Below, piece by piece: positions 37,347-37,347 of a stretch of 37,347 nucleotides of DNA (the first letter of the stretch is position 1; each line of letters opens with the position of its first letter). The notes under the pieces are model-generated. The model was not told the DNA's origin. It saw nothing but the letters and a program-made list of their open reading frames with translations, and searched no databases. Source of the stretch: JBFXIE01 sp050176255 (GTDB taxonomy: Bacteria; Pseudomonadota; Gammaproteobacteria; Burkholderiales; Burkholderiaceae_C); the NCBI RefSeq assembly GCF_050176255.1, contig NZ_JBFXIE010000033.1; one strand, written 5' to 3'. Both the position numbers and the translations under genes were made by a program.

Positions 37347-37347
37347 A

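Overview
The window looks like chromosomal DNA of a high-GC betaproteobacterium of the Comamonadaceae (Acidovorax-like). This rests on gene content and order (yicC-gmk-rpoZ-spoT, hemW-rdgB-rph next to a PP2C/Ser-Thr kinase pair), on codon usage, and on a dispersed short repeat (CAAAA-x-T-x-ATAGCTGC-xx-GCGCTTG) that I recall from that family. No database search was possible, so genus is inference.

Region 1 (1-5353) is the right-hand end of an integrative and conjugative element (ICE) of the ICEclc/PFGI-1 type: a DUF2857-like gene (cut by the window edge), parB, a small shi-position gene, parA and alpA on the minus strand, then a conserved hypothetical gene and a DUF305 membrane protein. The element ends in an 18-bp copy of the 3' end of a tRNA-Gly gene (5336-5353), with an outward-facing sigma70-type promoter 70 bp inside the end, as described for Pcirc of ICEclc. 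Just outside are a terminator-like hairpin and tRNA-Cys(GCA). In many bacteria tRNA-Cys directly follows tRNA-Gly(GCC) in one operon, so the ICE has probably split that operon.

Region 2 (5748-6767) is a lone sulfate-binding protein gene (sbp) with its own promoter region.

Region 3 (7051-24704) is the most interesting part: a large photobiology island built around a divergent promoter. To the left run litR/carH (a MerR-type, B12-binding photoreceptor), a frameshifted lipocalin, a photolyase, a 53-aa DUF2256 zinc-ribbon protein, a DASH cryptochrome, an iron-sulfur photolyase (all four cluster cysteines present), an SDR and a YfcH-type epimerase. To the right run an FAD oxidoreductase, DUF1365, a non-canonical cyclopropane-synthase-like methyltransferase, a chemoreceptor, a chalcone-isomerase-fold protein, an MFS carrier, DUF3833, an SDR, an NTF2-like protein and a GST. 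The second set resembles the singlet-oxygen (SigE-ChrR) gene set of photosynthetic alphaproteobacteria, which is linked to furan fatty acids. Here it appears wired to a B12 light sensor instead. The intergenic region holds phased TTGTC-N3-GACAA palindromes, and a perfect copy sits inside the litR coding sequence.

The island contains an assembly artefact: 100 Ns at 21251-21350 flanked by an exact 127-bp duplication. Collapsing it restores the MFS reading frame, but that gene still seems to lack three of its first six membrane helices.

Region 4 (24848-37347) is mostly ordinary chromosome: an EAL phosphodiesterase, a DUF2628/SPOR protein, an I78 inhibitor lipoprotein, hemW-rdgB-rph, a PP2C phosphatase with an overlapping kinase gene, yicC-gmk-rpoZ-spoT, greB and tRNA-Arg(ACG) with promoter and terminator.
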